Assembly (NCBI RefSeq): GCF_019795155.1
Contig: NZ_JAILYN010000001.1
Location: 62,001-126,000 of the forward strand
Length of the DNA: 64,000 nucleotides
Direction: 5' to 3'
Source: Marinobacterium arenosum
GTDB lineage: Bacteria; Pseudomonadota; Gammaproteobacteria; Pseudomonadales; Balneatricaceae
Both the position numbers and the translations under genes were made by a program. Under the pieces are notes generated by a model. The model had not been told where the DNA came from. It did not search any database and saw only the letters and a list, made by a program, of their open reading frames with translations. Below, in pieces: positions 63,132 through 64,000 of the stretch (positions are counted from its first letter, which is position 1; each line of letters starts with the position of its first letter).

Positions 63132-63478
63132 GGAATTCCTCACAAATACTTGTACAAAATGATCATTCACTGATCGGCAGGAAGCATGATACCCACCTGG
63201 CAACCAGCGCCCCCCGAAAGCGCTGCCGAGGCAAGCTTATATGCGGGCGAAACCAAAGCGCGAAATTCTGGGCGATGCCACTGGATTAGTCAAGGGAAAC
63301 CCTTGACCGACGGTACCCTTTTACGCTATCGAGCAAAATTTAAACAACAGCGAAATCAGACTGTAACGATCCGCACACAGCGCGGCACGCAAACCGGCCA
63401 AAGATTCAAAACGGCTCAAGGGGAAAACGGAAATAAAAAAGGAAGAAAAGGAAATAAATTGGAGAGACTTTACGGTAA
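63132..63478 (-). other. Intergenic region between the tRNA array and tig
   Basis: No gene is supported; open frames here run into the tRNA genes on the opposite strand. The stretch contains the tig leader and promoter. No clear terminator hairpin follows the last tRNA; the stretch just below it is a pyrimidine-rich run on the minus strand (63418-63470) with several T tracts, so read-through from the tRNA operon into tig is possible. Confidence 0.4.
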
Positions 63479-63555
63479 TGGGGTGGACGATGGGGCTCGA
63501 ACCCACGACCGCCGGAATCACAATCCGGAGCTCTACCAACTGAGCTACGCCCACC
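63479..63555 (-). tRNA. tRNA-His (GTG)
   Basis: The minus-strand product has a 7-bp acceptor stem GTGGGCG/CGTCCAC, the extra G(-1) (63555) opposite C73 required for tRNA-His, D arm AGCTCAGTTGGTAGAGCT, anticodon loop TTGTGAT with GTG, a T arm GGGTTCGAGCCC and an encoded CCA. It is identical in sequence to the copy at 63644-63720. Confidence 0.95.
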
Positions 63556-63643
63556 ATAACCGTGCCTGCCGTTGCGACAGTGGTTTTTACCGGCCAGTCC
63601 GCTATTCGAACCGGGACGGTCATCTTTGCGATGCGTTCTGAAA

Positions 63644-63720
63644 TGGGGTGGACGATGGGGCTCGAACCCACGACCGCCGGAATCACAATCCGGAGCTCTA
63701 CCAACTGAGCTACGCCCACC
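63644..63720 (-). tRNA. tRNA-His (GTG)
   Basis: It is identical over all 77 nt to the tRNA-His at 63479-63555, with G(-1), anticodon GTG and encoded CCA. Its start lies 165 bp from that of the other copy, in the same orientation, with unlike spacer sequence between. Confidence 0.95.
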
Positions 63721-63744
63721 ATAACAGAAGCATGCCGTCAGACA

Positions 63745-63829
63745 TGGTGCGGAAGGAGAGACTCGAACTCTCACGCCGTGAGGCACTGGAACCTAAATCC
63801 AGCGTGTCTACCAATTTCACCACTTCCGC
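63745..63829 (-). tRNA. tRNA-Leu (TAG)
   Basis: This 85-nt type II tRNA has acceptor GCGGAAG/CTTCCGC, a long variable arm, anticodon loop TTTAGGT with TAG, a T arm GAGTTCGAGTCTC and an encoded CCA. It reads CUA and other CUN codons. It stands between tRNA-His genes in one leftward transcription unit. Confidence 0.93.
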
Positions 63830-63860
63830 GACACTTATCAGGCGTTCACGCGCAATTGAA

Positions 63861-63937
63861 TGGGGTGGACGATGGGGCTTGAACCCACGACCGCCGGAAT
63901 CACAATCCGGAGCTCTACCAACTGAGCTACGCCCACC
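63861..63937 (-). tRNA. tRNA-His (GTG), third copy
   Basis: It differs from the other two tRNA-His genes at one position in the T loop (TTCAAGC instead of TTCGAGC, position 57). All stems, G(-1), anticodon GTG and the encoded CCA are intact, so it should be functional. Confidence 0.95.
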
Positions 63938-63976
63938 ATAACATTCAATTTCCGCTCACCGCCCAAACAGCAACCT

Positions 63977-64000
63977 TGGCACGCCCGGCAGGACTCGAAC
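63977..64000 (-). tRNA. tRNA 3' part at window edge, probably tRNA-Arg
   Basis: Only the 3' end is in the window: T arm GTTCGAGTCCTGC, acceptor CGGGCGT and encoded CCA on the minus strand. The anticodon lies outside. The acceptor and T stem look like tRNA-Arg, and Arg-His-Leu-His is the order I recall beside tig in Pseudomonas, so tRNA-Arg is likely. Confidence 0.6.

Noticed and set aside
63479-63937. Regularly spaced repeats as a CRISPR array
   Set aside because: The repeats are 77-nt tRNA-His genes with cloverleaf folding and encoded CCA; spacing is irregular and a tRNA-Leu is inserted.
63186-63941. Open frames across the tRNA array, with repeated peptide segments (e.g. VDDGARTHDRRNH)
   Set aside because: They are translations of the tRNA-His and tRNA-Leu genes read from the other strand; the repeated peptide only reflects the repeated tRNA-His.

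Overview
The window comes from a GC-rich (roughly 60-63%) gammaproteobacterium. The marks are a tig-clpP-clpX block next to a tRNA-Arg/His/Leu/His array, a liu/mms/liv branched-chain amino acid (BCAA) catabolic locus with a LiuR-type MerR regulator, an MmsR-type activator, an A1-type cytochrome oxidase operon and a PA2778/PA2779-like gene pair. An aerobic heterotroph of the Oceanospirillales/Pseudomonadales type is the best guess; genus cannot be fixed from the sequence. No phage, transposase, integrase or CRISPR array was found. Gene content looks chromosomal throughout.

Layout. (1) 1-9.3 kb: the end of a periplasmic-binding-protein gene, a Na+/H+ antiporter carrying two cyclic-nucleotide-binding domains, an AraC-type regulator, and a divergent set for a molybdenum aldehyde oxidoreductase (2Fe-2S subunit, Tat-exported molybdopterin subunit, XdhC and MobA-like cofactor maturation proteins). 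(2) 9.3-14.7 kb: an RND efflux pump (adaptor plus permease) with its TetR repressor; three operator copies sit inside promoter spacers. (3) 15-20 kb: a terminal oxidase operon whose subunit II carries two fused cytochrome c domains, followed by subunit I, two subunit III-type proteins and a subunit IV-type protein. (4) 20-46 kb: a large BCAA locus. The valine branch (mmsA, isobutyryl-CoA dehydrogenase, enoyl-CoA hydratase, 3-hydroxyisobutyryl-CoA hydrolase, mmsB, prpE) and an SDR dehydrogenase run leftward. The activator gene mmsR diverges from mmsA. A thiolase and a complete LivGFKHM importer also run leftward. liuR and the leucine operon liuABCDE run rightward, ending in an AhpD-like protein and an acyl-CoA ligase. 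Three related palindromic boxes (before the SDR gene, the thiolase and liuR) suggest one LiuR regulon. (5) 46-52 kb: a stress cluster with a psiE-like gene and two tandem-domain universal stress proteins on one strand, and a Lon-like protease with another Usp-like protein diverging from them; psiE and its neighbour are visibly AT-richer. (6) 52-57 kb: a lipoprotein C39-like peptidase with its small membrane partner, and a large hybrid histidine kinase. (7) 57-59.5 kb: a CMD-family protein, and a MarR regulator diverging from an EamA transporter and a nitroreductase. (8) 59.7-64 kb: clpX, clpP and tig, preceded by a tRNA array with three tRNA-His genes, one tRNA-Leu and a truncated tRNA at the window edge.

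How the genes work together. The Liv system would import leucine, isoleucine and valine. The mms and liu enzymes would take their acyl-CoA derivatives to propionyl-CoA, acetyl-CoA and acetoacetate, with thiolase and CoA ligases finishing the job, under MmsR (valine) and LiuR (leucine/isoleucine). Long junctions in the valine operon each contain a strong hairpin, one of them a full terminator, which suggests graded expression along the operon. Transaminase and branched-chain keto-acid dehydrogenase genes are not in the window.
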